A model generated the notes under the pieces. The model saw nothing but the letters and a program-made list of their open reading frames with translations, had not been told where the DNA came from and ran no database searches. Both the position numbers and the translations under genes were made by a program. Shown here piece by piece: positions 17,806 through 26,488 of a stretch of DNA of 64,000 nt. Position 1 is the stretch's first letter; every line of letters begins with the position of its first letter. Source of the stretch: Dorea sp. 5-2 (lineage in GTDB: Bacteria; Bacillota; Clostridia; Lachnospirales; Lachnospiraceae); contig NZ_KE159759.1 in assembly GCF_000403455.2 (NCBI RefSeq), positions 123,661 through 187,660 on the forward strand, in the 5' to 3' direction.

Positions 17806-17834
17806 TTGATATAAAGAATGGTATAAAGTATAAT
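17806..17834 (+). promoter_or_regulatory. Sigma-A promoter of the kinase/regulator pair
   Basis: TTGATA (17806-17811) and a perfect TATAAT (17829-17834) are spaced by 17 bases, about 35 bases before the kinase ATG. Confidence 0.75.
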
Positions 17835-17870
17835 TAGGGAAGTAAATATCAAAAGAAGGAATATATTGAA

Positions 17871-19166
17871 ATGCTGCTATCTTTTTTTCGTCTTTCCCTT
17901 GCTATTCGCAATGTATGGCCTAGGCATATGAACTTCAAAGCGTTTAGTGCACTTTATATACTGCTGTTGGCTGCCGGAATGCCCGTAACACTCTTCGCCT
18001 GTGTTCCATACGGTCTGTTCGGTATTCTGGCGGCGGTATGTATTTACGGGTTGGTTACCTGCCGAGACACCGCACCACAGAATGTTTTTATGGGCATGAT
18101 CGGATGTGTGCTTGCCGTTATGACAGAGAATTTGCTGTCAATTTTTCTTTATACACTGATCCCCTCGCCTTTATCAGATCAGTGGTATTTTTTTTTCGTC
18201 GTCAGTTTGATCTATATTTTTCTGTTTTATTGGATCACGCTGCTTTTCGGCAAGCTGCTGAAAAAAATATTCTTGTCTGGCAAAGGTATTTTGCGCCTTT
18301 CACAGACGTGGTATGTGATAGACGCTATATTACTGCTCCTTATCACCATCTATCTGTTTGATAATTTGATTCCAGGTCAGAACGGCTCTATCGGCAGAAT
18401 GATATACAATAATGCCTTACATATTTCGGGGTATCTGCTTGTAATGTGTTTTTTACTTCTGGCTATGCGCCGCTCCTATCTCGAACAGATCCGGACCGAA
18501 GCAAAGCAGAAAGCCTTGCAGGACTTACAAGACTACACCCGGAATTTAGAAGCTATGTATAACGGCCTGCGTTCCTTTAAGCATGATTATGTTAATATCC
18601 TGCTCTCTCTTTCCGGCTATATTGAAGATGGTGATATGGATAGATTAAAAAATTTTTTTGAAAGCAAAATCTTCCCAACAAAGAATCTGATCACGAGGGG
18701 AGATTATAAGCTGAACCAGCTTAGCAATATCGGTGTGTTGGAGATCAAAAGCCTGCTCTCTGCAAAAATGATCTACGCCCATGAATCGGGGATCGATATC
18801 ACCATTGATATTCCCGACAAAGTGGAAAGCTTTCTGATAGACACGGTTGACCTTGCCAGAATACTGGGAATCTTTTTAGACAATGCGATTGAAGCCGCAT
18901 TGGAGACAGAACAGCCGCAAATAGGCTTAAATATTATCCAAAATGAAGCCGGCGTATCCATCATCATAAGCAACTGTTTCCAGGATAACGGTGCAATGCT
19001 GCATAACATAAAGCAAAAAGGCTTCAGCACAAAAAACGGACATCAAGGAATCGGGCTTTGGAACGCCCAGAAAATCATCAGTTCTTATAATAATGTGCTA
19101 TTGGAAACGACAATGAAATGCAACTGTTTCATACAACATATAGAACTTACTGACAGAAAGGAATGA
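17871..19166 (+). CDS. Agr-like GHKL sensor histidine kinase
   Basis: A 431-residue kinase of the AgrC/FsrC-type GHKL group. The N-terminal half (to about residue 205) has about six membrane segments. Then come the His box FKHDYVNILLSL with His238, the N box FLDNAIEAA near 336-344 and the G box NGHQGIGLWN near 390-399. AGAAGG lies upstream of the ATG. The LytTR regulator follows 6 bp after the stop, so they form a two-component pair. No AgrB or AgrD is adjacent, so the ligand is unknown. The GC content looks lower than that of the neighbours. Confidence 0.85.
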   Translation: MLLSFFRLSLAIRNVWPRHMNFKAFSALYILLLAAGMPVTLFACVPYGLFGILAAVCIYGLVTCRDTAPQNVFMGMIGCVLAVMTENLLSIFLYTLIPSPLSDQWYFFFVVSLIYIFLFYWITLLFGKLLKKIFLSGKGILRLSQTWYVIDAILLLLITIYLFDNLIPGQNGSIGRMIYNNALHISGYLLVMCFLLLAMRRSYLEQIRTEAKQKALQDLQDYTRNLEAMYNGLRSFKHDYVNILLSLSGYIEDGDMDRLKNFFESKIFPTKNLITRGDYKLNQLSNIGVLEIKSLLSAKMIYAHESGIDITIDIPDKVESFLIDTVDLARILGIFLDNAIEAALETEQPQIGLNIIQNEAGVSIIISNCFQDNGAMLHNIKQKGFSTKNGHQGIGLWNAQKIISSYNNVLLETTMKCNCFIQHIELTDRKE

Positions 19167-19172
19167 CATCAT

Positions 19173-19892
19173 ATGTTAGACATCTTTGTATGCGAAGACA
19201 ATGCCGCACAACGGCGGACTGTTGTAAAAATCATTCAAAATACCGTTCTGATAGAAGAATTAGACATGCGGCTTGCTTTAGATACAGGAGATCCTTATAT
19301 GTTGTTGGAAAAAGTCAAGACCAGCCAGAACACAGGCATTTATTTCCTTGATATTGACTTGAACAGCAACATGAATGGAATGAAGCTGGCACAGCAGATC
19401 AGATTGTATGACCCCCGTGGTTTCATCATATTTATAACAGCACATTCAGAACTGAGCTATATGACTTTTCAGTATCGGGTGGAGGCGATGGACTTTGTAT
19501 TAAAAGACAACCCTGCCGAAGTGAAAGTGAAACTCAGAGAATGTCTATTAAATGCAATGGAACGCCATACGCTCCAAACCAACAAGACACATAAAGCCTA
19601 TACCCTTGAAGTTAGCGGACGAAAAATCAGCGTAGATCATGATGATATTTTATTTTTTGAAACCTCCGTCAATATCCATAAAGTCATTCTCCATGCAAAA
19701 GACCGCCAGATTGAATTTCCCAGCACCTTGAAAGAACTAACAGGCGCATTGGACAGCAATTTTGTGCGTTGCCACCGGGCATTTTTGGTAAACAAAAATA
19801 ATATAAAAGAAGTTGACACTAAAAATCGGATCATCCATTTTGCCAACGGAGAAACTTGCTTGATGTCCACACGCATGATGAAAGGGCTTTAA
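19173..19892 (+). CDS. LytTR-family response regulator (AgrA-like)
   Basis: A 239-residue regulator: receiver domain about residues 1-125 with acidic pair ED near 8-9 and the phosphoacceptor Asp60 in YFLDIDLN, then a LytTR DNA-binding domain about 137-235 (SVDHDDILFFETSVNIHKV, VRCHRAFLVNKNNI). It is co-transcribed with the kinase. The target is unknown; one candidate is the divergent small membrane gene or its own promoter region. A strong terminator follows. Confidence 0.88.
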   Translation: MLDIFVCEDNAAQRRTVVKIIQNTVLIEELDMRLALDTGDPYMLLEKVKTSQNTGIYFLDIDLNSNMNGMKLAQQIRLYDPRGFIIFITAHSELSYMTFQYRVEAMDFVLKDNPAEVKVKLRECLLNAMERHTLQTNKTHKAYTLEVSGRKISVDHDDILFFETSVNIHKVILHAKDRQIEFPSTLKELTGALDSNFVRCHRAFLVNKNNIKEVDTKNRIIHFANGETCLMSTRMMKGL

Positions 19893-19910
19893 AGAAAATT
19901 TTAAAGCCCT
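19883..19910 (+). terminator. Terminator of the kinase/regulator operon
   Basis: An 11-bp stem AGGGCTTTAAA/TTTAAAGCCCT followed by GTTTT; it begins inside the last codons of the regulator gene. Confidence 0.75.
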
Positions 19911-19916
19911 GTTTTG

Positions 19917-19939
19917 GACTATCCATTTCCTGATAGTCC
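19917..19939 (-). terminator. Hairpin downstream of the nfnAB operon
   Basis: An 8-bp stem GGACTATC/GATAGTCC between convergent genes; on the minus strand it is followed by AAAACAGGGC, so the U-tract is poor. Confidence 0.45.
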
Positions 19940-19951
19940 CCTTACTTTACC

Positions 19952-21337
19952 TTATTTACTTAATAACTCATGAATTCCTTTCGCGCCGGCCTTACCTGCT
20001 CCCATAGCAAGGATAACGGTTGCCGCTCCCGTCACGGCGTCTCCGCCGGCAAATACAGCCGCCTTGGAGGTCTGTCCGTTCTCTTCCTCGGCAACGATAC
20101 ACTTTCTTCTGTTGGTCTCAAGTCCCTTGGTCGTGGATGCGATCAACGGATTCGGAGAAGTTCCAAGAGACATGATCACCGTATCAAGCTCGATCTCATA
20201 CTCAGAACCTTCGATCTCTACCGGACGCCTTCTTCCGGATGCATCCGGCTCGCCAAGCTCCATCTTGATGACCTTCATGCCTTTCACCCAGCCGTTCTCG
20301 TCCACAAGGATCTCCTTCGGATTAGTCAGCAGGTCGAAGATCACGCCTTCTTCCTTCGCATGATGTACTTCCTCTACTCTTGCCGGAAGCTCTGCCTCGC
20401 TTCTGCGGTATACGATATGTACTTCCGCGCCAAGACGAAGCGCTGTTCTTGCGGCATCCATCGCCACGTTACCGCCGCCTACAACGGCAACCTTCTTGCC
20501 CGCAACGATCGGAGTATCATAGGAATCGTCAAACGCCTTCATCAGGTTGCTTCTGGTCAGGTACTCATTGGCAGAGAACACGCCGTTCGCCGTCTCGCCC
20601 GGAATACCCATGAACATCGGAAGCCCTGCTCCTGAGCCGATGAATACAGCCTCGAACTCTTCCTCTTCCATCAACTGGTCGATGGTCGTGGACTTTCCGA
20701 TCACCACATTGGTCTCAAACTTCACGCCTAACTCTTTTACCTTCTCGATCTCCTTCTTCACAACCTTGTGCTTCGGAAGACGGAACTCAGGGATACCATA
20801 TACCAATACGCCGCCAAGCTCATGAAGCGCCTCGAATACGGTCACTTCATAGCCTAACTTGGCAAGATCGCCTGCGCAGGTCAGGCCGGACGGACCGGAA
20901 CCGATGACAGCAACCTTGTGTCCGTTGGTCTTCTCAGCCTTCACCGGCTTGATGTCATGCTCCAACGCGTAATCCGCAACAAATCTCTCAAGCTTACCGA
21001 TGGATACCGGATCTCCCTTGATCCCGCGGATACACTTGCACTCACACTGGGACTCCTGCGGGCATACACGGCCGCAGATCGCCGGAAGCGCGGAAGACTC
21101 GCCGATCACCTTGTAAGCCTCTTCGATATTGCCTTCCTTCACCTGAGAAATGAATCCTGGGATATTGATCGCAACCGGGCATCCCTCGATACACTTGGCG
21201 TTCTTACAGTTCAGGCAGCGTGTCGCCTCTTCCATTGCCTCTTCCTTATTATATCCATAACAAACTTCCTCAAAGTTCGTTGCTCTCTCCTTCGCGTCCT
21301 GCTCTCTTACAGGAACTCTCTTTAATACATCAGCCAT
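19952..21337 (-). CDS. nfnB: NADPH-dependent glutamate-synthase-like flavoprotein, NfnB-type
   Basis: A 461-residue protein with an N-terminal Cys-rich Fe-S region (CLNCKNAKCIEGCP near 42-55 and CGRVCPQESQCECKCIRG near 88-105), an FAD Rossmann motif VAVIGSGPSGLTCA near 143-156 and an NADPH motif VAVVGGGNVAMDAA near 283-296. The family covers GltD-like small subunits and NfnB. The adjacent NfnA-like partner overlaps it by one base, which favours the electron-bifurcating NADH-dependent ferredoxin:NADP+ oxidoreductase NfnAB over an assimilatory glutamate synthase. Confidence 0.85.
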   Translation of the reverse strand: MADVLKRVPVREQDAKERATNFEEVCYGYNKEEAMEEATRCLNCKNAKCIEGCPVAINIPGFISQVKEGNIEEAYKVIGESSALPAICGRVCPQESQCECKCIRGIKGDPVSIGKLERFVADYALEHDIKPVKAEKTNGHKVAVIGSGPSGLTCAGDLAKLGYEVTVFEALHELGGVLVYGIPEFRLPKHKVVKKEIEKVKELGVKFETNVVIGKSTTIDQLMEEEEFEAVFIGSGAGLPMFMGIPGETANGVFSANEYLTRSNLMKAFDDSYDTPIVAGKKVAVVGGGNVAMDAARTALRLGAEVHIVYRRSEAELPARVEEVHHAKEEGVIFDLLTNPKEILVDENGWVKGMKVIKMELGEPDASGRRRPVEIEGSEYEIELDTVIMSLGTSPNPLIASTTKGLETNRRKCIVAEEENGQTSKAAVFAGGDAVTGAATVILAMGAGKAGAKGIHELLSK

Positions 21338-22224
21338 TAGTTGTCACCTCCGCAATTACCGCACCCGCCATGATGGGTGTCTCCCTCTTGTACTTTCAGA
21401 ATCGCACGGCCTTCCTCCGTCCTGTACATCTGCTGTCTCTTCATCGCGTTGTCAAAATCAACCAGATGTCCGTCGAACTCCGGTCCGTCTACGCAGGCAA
21501 ACTTCACTTCTCCGCCTACGATCACACGGCAGGCTCCGCACATACCCGTACCGTCCACCATGATCGGGTTCATGCTGACGATGGTCGGGATCTCAAGCTT
21601 CTTGGTCAGAAGACAGGTAAACTTCATCATGATCATCGGTCCGATGGCAACACAGACATCATACTTATTGCCCTCTTCCACCAGCTTCTCGATCTTCGTC
21701 GTAACCATGCCCGCATGGCCGTATGTACCGTCGTCTGTACATGGATAGTAATTTCCTGCTACCTCTTCCATCTCCTTTTCCAGGATCAGCATATCCTTGG
21801 TCTTAGAACCAACAATTACATCTACGTCAACACCATGCTCCTTAAGCCACTTCACCTGCGGGTAAACCGGAGCCGCCCCGACGCCGCCGGCTACAAAGAG
21901 CATCTTCTTATTCTTCAAAGCCTCAAGATCTTCCTCTACAAATTCAGACGGACATCCCAGAGGTCCGATAAAGTCGCGGAAGGAATCTCCTGCCTTCATG
22001 TTGGACATCTTCATAGTAGAAGCCCCGATCTCCTGGAACACGATCGTGATCGTTCCTGCTTCTCTGTCATAATCACAGATGGTAAGCGGGATCCTCTCGC
22101 CTTTTTCATCCATCTTAACGATCACAAACTGTCCTGGTTCACAATGCTTGGCAACACGCGGCGCTTCCACATCCATAAGATAAATCTTATCAGCCAGTTT
22201 CTCGGCTTTTAATATCTTGTACAT
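21337..22224 (-). CDS. nfnA: Ferredoxin-NADP+ reductase-like subunit, NfnA-type
   Basis: A 295-residue FAD/NAD-binding reductase subunit with an FAD domain (ERIPLTICDYDREAGTI near 43-59), an NAD domain (MLFVAGGVGAAPVYPQ near 108-123) and a C-terminal [2Fe-2S] region with MCGACRV near 226, an FACVDGPEFDGH segment and a terminal Cys cluster HHGGCGNCGG. It pairs with the downstream NfnB-like subunit; a sulfide dehydrogenase SudAB annotation of the same family is the alternative name. Confidence 0.87.
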   Translation of the reverse strand: MYKILKAEKLADKIYLMDVEAPRVAKHCEPGQFVIVKMDEKGERIPLTICDYDREAGTITIVFQEIGASTMKMSNMKAGDSFRDFIGPLGCPSEFVEEDLEALKNKKMLFVAGGVGAAPVYPQVKWLKEHGVDVDVIVGSKTKDMLILEKEMEEVAGNYYPCTDDGTYGHAGMVTTKIEKLVEEGNKYDVCVAIGPMIMMKFTCLLTKKLEIPTIVSMNPIMVDGTGMCGACRVIVGGEVKFACVDGPEFDGHLVDFDNAMKRQQMYRTEEGRAILKVQEGDTHHGGCGNCGGDN

Positions 22225-22369
22225 CTTACGTTCCTCCTAATAATTTATACTCTTATCATAATAATGTATCTGAAAAGAAATATCAAGTATATAGGCAGAA
22301 AATCCTCCGGAGAAAATTTTACATTTTCTGTAATTTTATTTAATCTGTCAATATATTTCGCCGTCTTAT

Positions 22370-23512
22370 TTATTCCACAGGGAAGTGTACTTCATTCACT
22401 ATGATCTCTGCGATCTCATCCGTATCCACCAGACGGTTCAGCGCCGTCTTATACCACGTATCCACACCGAACACATACCCATTGTTTTCTATACATTTCT
22501 CGCGGTCAGACACAATATAACTGCTTCCGTCCTTATATCGGATCTCCAGATATTGCAGATAGTAAGGATCCTGCGCTTCCTCTGCGGAAAGCCCCATCCC
22601 TTTAGACATATCCACACTAAGAGATACCGGAGAATACTCAAGATAACCGCCTTCTCCCAGATCAATACTCTTAACCGGGATCTGTCCCTTAACCGGCAGA
22701 GCAACCGTCTCTGTCTGTATTTCTGCCGAGATCTCCTGGAATTCTTCCTCAGACACAGCATACATTTCTCCGCGCGTACATGGATACTTCTCAATAGACA
22801 GCTGCGGGATGTCTCCCTCTTTCAGGCTATCCGACCACAGGATATATTCCGAACAATATAACATCTCGTCCGTGCTCTTCTCCATATCTATATAGATATT
22901 CTCACCTGCAAAGATATCGTCCTTGCAATTCAGGCTGAAATAAAAGTCCGCTTCATCTGTAAATACCGCGCCCTTGGTCAGATTGGTTTCTTCATTGCCC
23001 GCCAGCGCCTTGACGCCGCCTTCACGTCCCAGGGTAAAATACAATAACGCGCCATTCTTATCATAAGCAAAGCTCTCGATCGTCAGTGTATGGTCTCCGA
23101 TCTTTTTTACGATCGGTTCATCCATGACCCACTGTCCGATCAATTCATCTGCCTTCTCCTCATCTACCGCCACATATTCTTTAGAAGGGATATCCACGGC
23201 AACCTTGCCGCCCTTGCCGTCGTCAATCTCCGTATGGATCACATCCGTAGATTTCTTCGTCGTATTCCCAAACATCCCCTCGAAGAACCCGGTCTTCACC
23301 GACGCATATACCACGGTCGGCACAGCGCAGCATACGATTGCCGCCACTGCTGCCGCCACGTGCAGATTTTTCTTATAAGAATATCTTTTCCCTGAAGTCT
23401 TCTGCCGTTTCTCTAATATCTCATACGTTTCCTGAAGCCTCTGGTTCACCGTTTCTGACACCCGGATCTCCTGACTCAGCACATCCTTCATCTGTTTCTC
23501 CGTTCTGTTCAT
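22370..23512 (-). CDS. DUF4179 membrane protein, probable anti-sigma partner
   Basis: A 380-residue protein with a short cytoplasmic N-terminus (about 1-48), one transmembrane segment (about 51-71) and a large extracytoplasmic domain of the DUF4179 type. Such proteins are usually encoded next to ECF sigma factors and hold them at the membrane. It starts 13 bp after the sigma-factor gene. The signal sensed is unknown. Confidence 0.75.
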   Translation of the reverse strand: MNRTEKQMKDVLSQEIRVSETVNQRLQETYEILEKRQKTSGKRYSYKKNLHVAAAVAAIVCCAVPTVVYASVKTGFFEGMFGNTTKKSTDVIHTEIDDGKGGKVAVDIPSKEYVAVDEEKADELIGQWVMDEPIVKKIGDHTLTIESFAYDKNGALLYFTLGREGGVKALAGNEETNLTKGAVFTDEADFYFSLNCKDDIFAGENIYIDMEKSTDEMLYCSEYILWSDSLKEGDIPQLSIEKYPCTRGEMYAVSEEEFQEISAEIQTETVALPVKGQIPVKSIDLGEGGYLEYSPVSLSVDMSKGMGLSAEEAQDPYYLQYLEIRYKDGSSYIVSDREKCIENNGYVFGVDTWYKTALNRLVDTDEIAEIIVNEVHFPVE

Positions 23513-23525
23513 ATCCGCTACCTCC

Positions 23526-24020
23526 TTAATAACACAGCACCTGTTTTAATCTGTCCCTGCCTCTTCTTAACCTGCTCTTCACCGTATTCTCATTTACATC
23601 AAGAATCTGTGCGATCTCATTCGTCTTGAATCCCTCGCCATAATATAACAAGAATATCATACGGTAATCTTCCGGCAGTTCTTTGATCAGCTCATAGAAT
23701 TCCCGGTTGTTCTCCGGCATCTCATATGGCGTCTCCGCGATCTTGTCCGACACTACGTACTTCTTCTGCTGCCTTAAGAAATCTTTACACTGATTGATCA
23801 GGATCCTGGTAAGCCACGTCTTAAAATACGATGCATTCTTAAGCTCTTTGATATGCTCGTATGCCGCAAGCACCGTGTCCTGCATGACATCCGCAATATC
23901 ATCCTCACTGCCCAGATAACTCTTCGCCACTTTATAGAGAGCCGTCTTGTACTTCTCCATCAGTTCAACGAACGCCCCAACATCTTCTCTCTGCGCACGT
24001 TTTACAAGCAAAGCATCCAT
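23526..24020 (-). CDS. ECF sigma factor (sigma-70 family)
   Basis: A 164-residue sigma factor with region 2 (about 25-85: YKVAKSYLGSEDDIADVMQDTVLAAYEHI) and region 4 (about 108-160: ELPEDYRMIFLLYYGEGFKTNEIAQILDVNENTVKSRLRRGR). GGAGGAAG precedes the ATG. It is followed by the DUF4179 gene. The regulon is not visible here, though such sigma factors often control their own operon. Confidence 0.9.
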   Translation of the reverse strand: MDALLVKRAQREDVGAFVELMEKYKTALYKVAKSYLGSEDDIADVMQDTVLAAYEHIKELKNASYFKTWLTRILINQCKDFLRQQKKYVVSDKIAETPYEMPENNREFYELIKELPEDYRMIFLLYYGEGFKTNEIAQILDVNENTVKSRLRRGRDRLKQVLCY

Positions 24021-24092
24021 GTCTCTTCCTCCTTCCTGCCTTCTTACTTACACTCATTAGACGTATGACTTACCCATTTGGGTGCATGTATA

Positions 24093-24557
24093 TTAAAAAT
24101 TATCTTTCCGATGTATCCGTATCCCGCGCCTTTGCTTCGCCCGTTCCCATTCCTGCCGTTCTTCGTCCGTCGTAAGCTCAAGCCCCGGCACCTCCACCGG
24201 CCTGTCCGACCCATCAAGCGCCACCATCGTAAAATATGCCCGGTTGATCAGCACCCTCTCTCCATCTATATTTTCCACATAAGAATCCACCTTTACTTCC
24301 ATAGATGTCCGTCCTACATACGTCACCTTCCCCCTGATGACGATCACGTCTTTCTGATAAGCGCCCTTCAAAAACCTGAGATCATCTACAGATGCAGTGA
24401 TCACATTCCTGTGGCTGTGCCGCTTCGCCGCAAGCGCCGCAACCTCATCGATCCATTGCATCAGGATTCCTCCGAAGAGGCGCTCCGCGCCGTTTAGATG
24501 GTTCGGCCTGACGATATGGACCGTTTCAACGATAGATTCCGATACTTTTCTATTCAT
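24093..24557 (-). CDS. Acyl-CoA thioesterase, hotdog fold
   Basis: A 154-residue single-domain hotdog protein of the YciA/BFIT-like acyl-CoA hydrolase group. Recognisable parts are HLNGAERLFGGILMQWIDEVAALAAKRHS near 20-48 (the D-containing active-site helix) and VGRTSMEVKVDSY near 81-93. The ATG at 24557 follows AGGGTGA. It hydrolyses acyl-CoA in the cytoplasm; the chain length is unknown. Confidence 0.82.
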   Translation of the reverse strand: MNRKVSESIVETVHIVRPNHLNGAERLFGGILMQWIDEVAALAAKRHSHRNVITASVDDLRFLKGAYQKDVIVIRGKVTYVGRTSMEVKVDSYVENIDGERVLINRAYFTMVALDGSDRPVEVPGLELTTDEERQEWERAKQRRGIRIHRKDNF

Positions 24558-24720
24558 CTTTCTTTCACCCTTCCTGCTTTTTTTAGCTTGTCTTCTTTCA
24601 TAATTAAGTACTCTATCCCGCCATTCTTTTTCTGTCAAGCCCTTTTATTATCCCGCCGGATTTGCTATACTTAGATTGATCTATATCATCCTAATCGAAA
24701 GAAAGTTGAGGTCTCCCGCT

Positions 24721-25497
24721 ATGTTTAGAAAAGAAAAGAAAGCAGACGAACCAAGCACCTTAAGAAATATCAGGCTTACGATCGAATATGACGGAAGCCG
24801 CTATCAGGGCTGGGCACGCCTTGGCAAAGGCGAATCCAACAATACGATTTCTAATAAGATCCTGGAAGTTCTAAAGAAGATGACGGGAGAAGACCAGATC
24901 GAACTAAATTGCGGATGCAGGACCGAAGTCGGTGTACACGCATACGCACAGATCGCTAATTTTAAGACAGCCTCAGATATGAAAACATCCGATATGAAGC
25001 ATTATCTGAACCGATATCTGCCGATGGATATCGCTATCATAGATGTAAGAGATGCGCTTGCACGGTTCCATGCACAGTTGAACGCCCTTTCCAAAACCTA
25101 CGTATACCGCATGACCATAGACGACGTTCCAAGTGTATTTGACCGCAAATATACCTATCACTGTTTCAAAGCTCCGGAAAAGAGCCGGATGCAGCAGGCG
25201 GCGGCTCTGCTCATGGGCTCTCATGATTTTCAGAACTTCTCTTCTGCCAGGAAGAGTAAGTCCACCGTCCGCCAGATCTACGATATCGAGATCTATGGCG
25301 CCGGACAGGAGATGCAGATCCTGATCCATGCAGATGATTTCCTTCATAACATGGCGCGCCATATCATCAGCACTCTCCTGGACATCGGGTTTGGGACGCG
25401 CCCTGTAGATGATATCAAAGATATCTTCGCAGGCATCCAGACCCCCAGCGCTCCCTGCGACCCAAAGGGACTCTATCTTCAGGAAATTTCTTATTAG
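24721..25497 (+). CDS. truA: TruA-family tRNA pseudouridine synthase with Asp-to-Glu active-site change
   Basis: A 258-residue TruA-family protein (RLTIEYDGSRYQGWAR near 18-33; FHAQLNALSKTYVYR near 119-133; LIHADDFLHNMARHIISTL near 199-217). The catalytic motif, normally GRTDxGVHA, reads CRTEVGVHA at about residues 64-72: the codon at the catalytic position is GAA, so Glu replaces the nucleophilic Asp. Either this paralogue has lost activity or it works differently; a canonical truA may lie elsewhere. The ATG at 24721 follows a weak GAGG site. Confidence 0.85.
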   Translation: MFRKEKKADEPSTLRNIRLTIEYDGSRYQGWARLGKGESNNTISNKILEVLKKMTGEDQIELNCGCRTEVGVHAYAQIANFKTASDMKTSDMKHYLNRYLPMDIAIIDVRDALARFHAQLNALSKTYVYRMTIDDVPSVFDRKYTYHCFKAPEKSRMQQAAALLMGSHDFQNFSSARKSKSTVRQIYDIEIYGAGQEMQILIHADDFLHNMARHIISTLLDIGFGTRPVDDIKDIFAGIQTPSAPCDPKGLYLQEISY

Positions 25498-25514
25498 TGT
25501 CCCATCATAATTTA

Positions 25515-25560
25515 TGCCGGATCCAGATCGTGCGGCGGGCCGCACTTTCTGGATCCGGCA
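25515..25560. terminator. Long bidirectional hairpin between truA and yjbQ
   Basis: Arms TGCCGGATCCAGA/TCTGGATCCGGCA (25515-25527 and 25548-25560) enclose a second perfect 7-bp stem GTGCGGC/GCCGCAC (25530-25536 and 25539-25545). It sits between convergent genes. Confidence 0.7.
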
Positions 25561-25565
25561 TATCA

Positions 25566-25970
25566 TTACCCCTCTACGATCTTCACATAGAACTTCCGGT
25601 TCCTTGGCCCGTCGAATTCGCAAAAATACAGATCCTGCCAGATTCCAAGCACCAACCCTCCTTCATGAAGGATCAACGTCTGGGACGGTCCCACAAAACT
25701 GGTCTTGATATGCGCATGGGAATTCCCTTCCATATGCTGATAATATCCTGTCCTGGTGGGAAATGCCTCCTCAAGCCCGTACAGCATATCATGCACCACA
25801 TCCGGATCCGCATTCTCATTGATGGTAAATCCTGCCGTCGTATGCGGCGAATATACAACCACGATCCCTTCCCTGATCCCGCTTTTTGCAATATCTTCCC
25901 GTACCATGTCTGTCACTTTAGCCATCTGCTGCGCATCTCTCGTCGAGATTCTGTGTTCATATAAATTCAT
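25566..25970 (-). CDS. yjbQ: YjbQ/UPF0047 family protein
   Basis: A 134-residue protein with the family core VVVYSPHTTAGFTINENADPD near 45-65 and HGGLVLGIWQDLYFCEFDGPRNRKFYVKI near the C-terminus. Some members have weak thiamin-phosphate synthase activity; the true role is unsettled. The ATG at 25970 has GGAGG 7 bases upstream. Confidence 0.85.
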   Translation of the reverse strand: MNLYEHRISTRDAQQMAKVTDMVREDIAKSGIREGIVVVYSPHTTAGFTINENADPDVVHDMLYGLEEAFPTRTGYYQHMEGNSHAHIKTSFVGPSQTLILHEGGLVLGIWQDLYFCEFDGPRNRKFYVKIVEG

Positions 25971-26081
25971 ATCCATTCCTCCATCCTTTTAAACCGCGCA
26001 AGTACTAGAATTATTATATACCCAATCCTCAATCTGGTACAACCCTTTTCGCCAGAGCACATCTGAAAGTCAAGAAAATTA

Positions 26082-26110
26082 TTGACAAGAAAACTTGACA
26101 CATTTATAAT
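26082..26110 (+). promoter_or_regulatory. Consensus sigma-A promoter of the membrane-protein/XRE module
   Basis: TTGACA (26082-26087) and TATAAT (26105-26110) match consensus perfectly with 17-base spacing, so the promoter should be strong unless repressed. Confidence 0.85.
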
Positions 26111-26132
26111 AGAGATGTAAAGAAAACTTGAC
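26087..26132. repeat. Direct repeats AAGAAAACTTGAC over the promoter, candidate operators
   Basis: Two identical 13-base copies at 26087-26099 and 26120-26132 are 33 bases apart (about three helical turns), with a partial third copy near 26072. One lies between -35 and -10, the other just after the start of transcription: a repressor-type layout. The XRE regulator of the same transcript is the likely binder. Confidence 0.6.
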
Positions 26133-26157
26133 TATTGTAGGAAGCGAGGCAGCAGAT

Positions 26158-26478
26158 ATGGATAAAGATGAGATTTTACGCAGAGTGCAGAAGAATCAGA
26201 AGCCTAACCGATTGGATGAGATGGAACTGGATATTTTAAACAAGGGCTGCAAGGTCGGGATGATCGTAGGATTTATTGCCTGCCTGATCACGATGTGCGT
26301 CAAGATGTTCGCAGGTATTCCCTACTACGACGTATACGCGATCTACTGCTTTATGTCCGGCGGGCAGTGGTTCTACCGATGGATAAACCTCAAGCAGAGA
26401 CGCGACTTATATTATGGAATTCTATGGTGTATAACGGCTGCCGGATTCTTCATCGGCTATTTATATGAGATTTTCTGA
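26158..26478 (+). CDS. Small membrane protein of the XRE module (DUF6442-like)
   Basis: A 106-residue protein with a charged N-terminus (MDKDEILRRVQKNQKPNRLDEMELD) and two to three hydrophobic segments after residue 30. Proteins like this are usually encoded just upstream of a short XRE regulator in Firmicutes. Its function is unknown. GAGG precedes the ATG, and the XRE gene begins 10 bp after the stop. Confidence 0.65.
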   Translation: MDKDEILRRVQKNQKPNRLDEMELDILNKGCKVGMIVGFIACLITMCVKMFAGIPYYDVYAIYCFMSGGQWFYRWINLKQRRDLYYGILWCITAAGFFIGYLYEIF

Positions 26479-26488
26479 TGGTGGACGC

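Noticed and set aside
17670-17852. Possible 60-residue protein on the minus strand
   Set aside because: It covers the kinase promoter and inverted repeat, has no good ribosome binding site and no recognisable family features.
19952-22224. Assimilatory glutamate synthase
   Set aside because: No large GltB-type subunit is present; the NfnA-like partner overlapping by one base fits NfnAB better.
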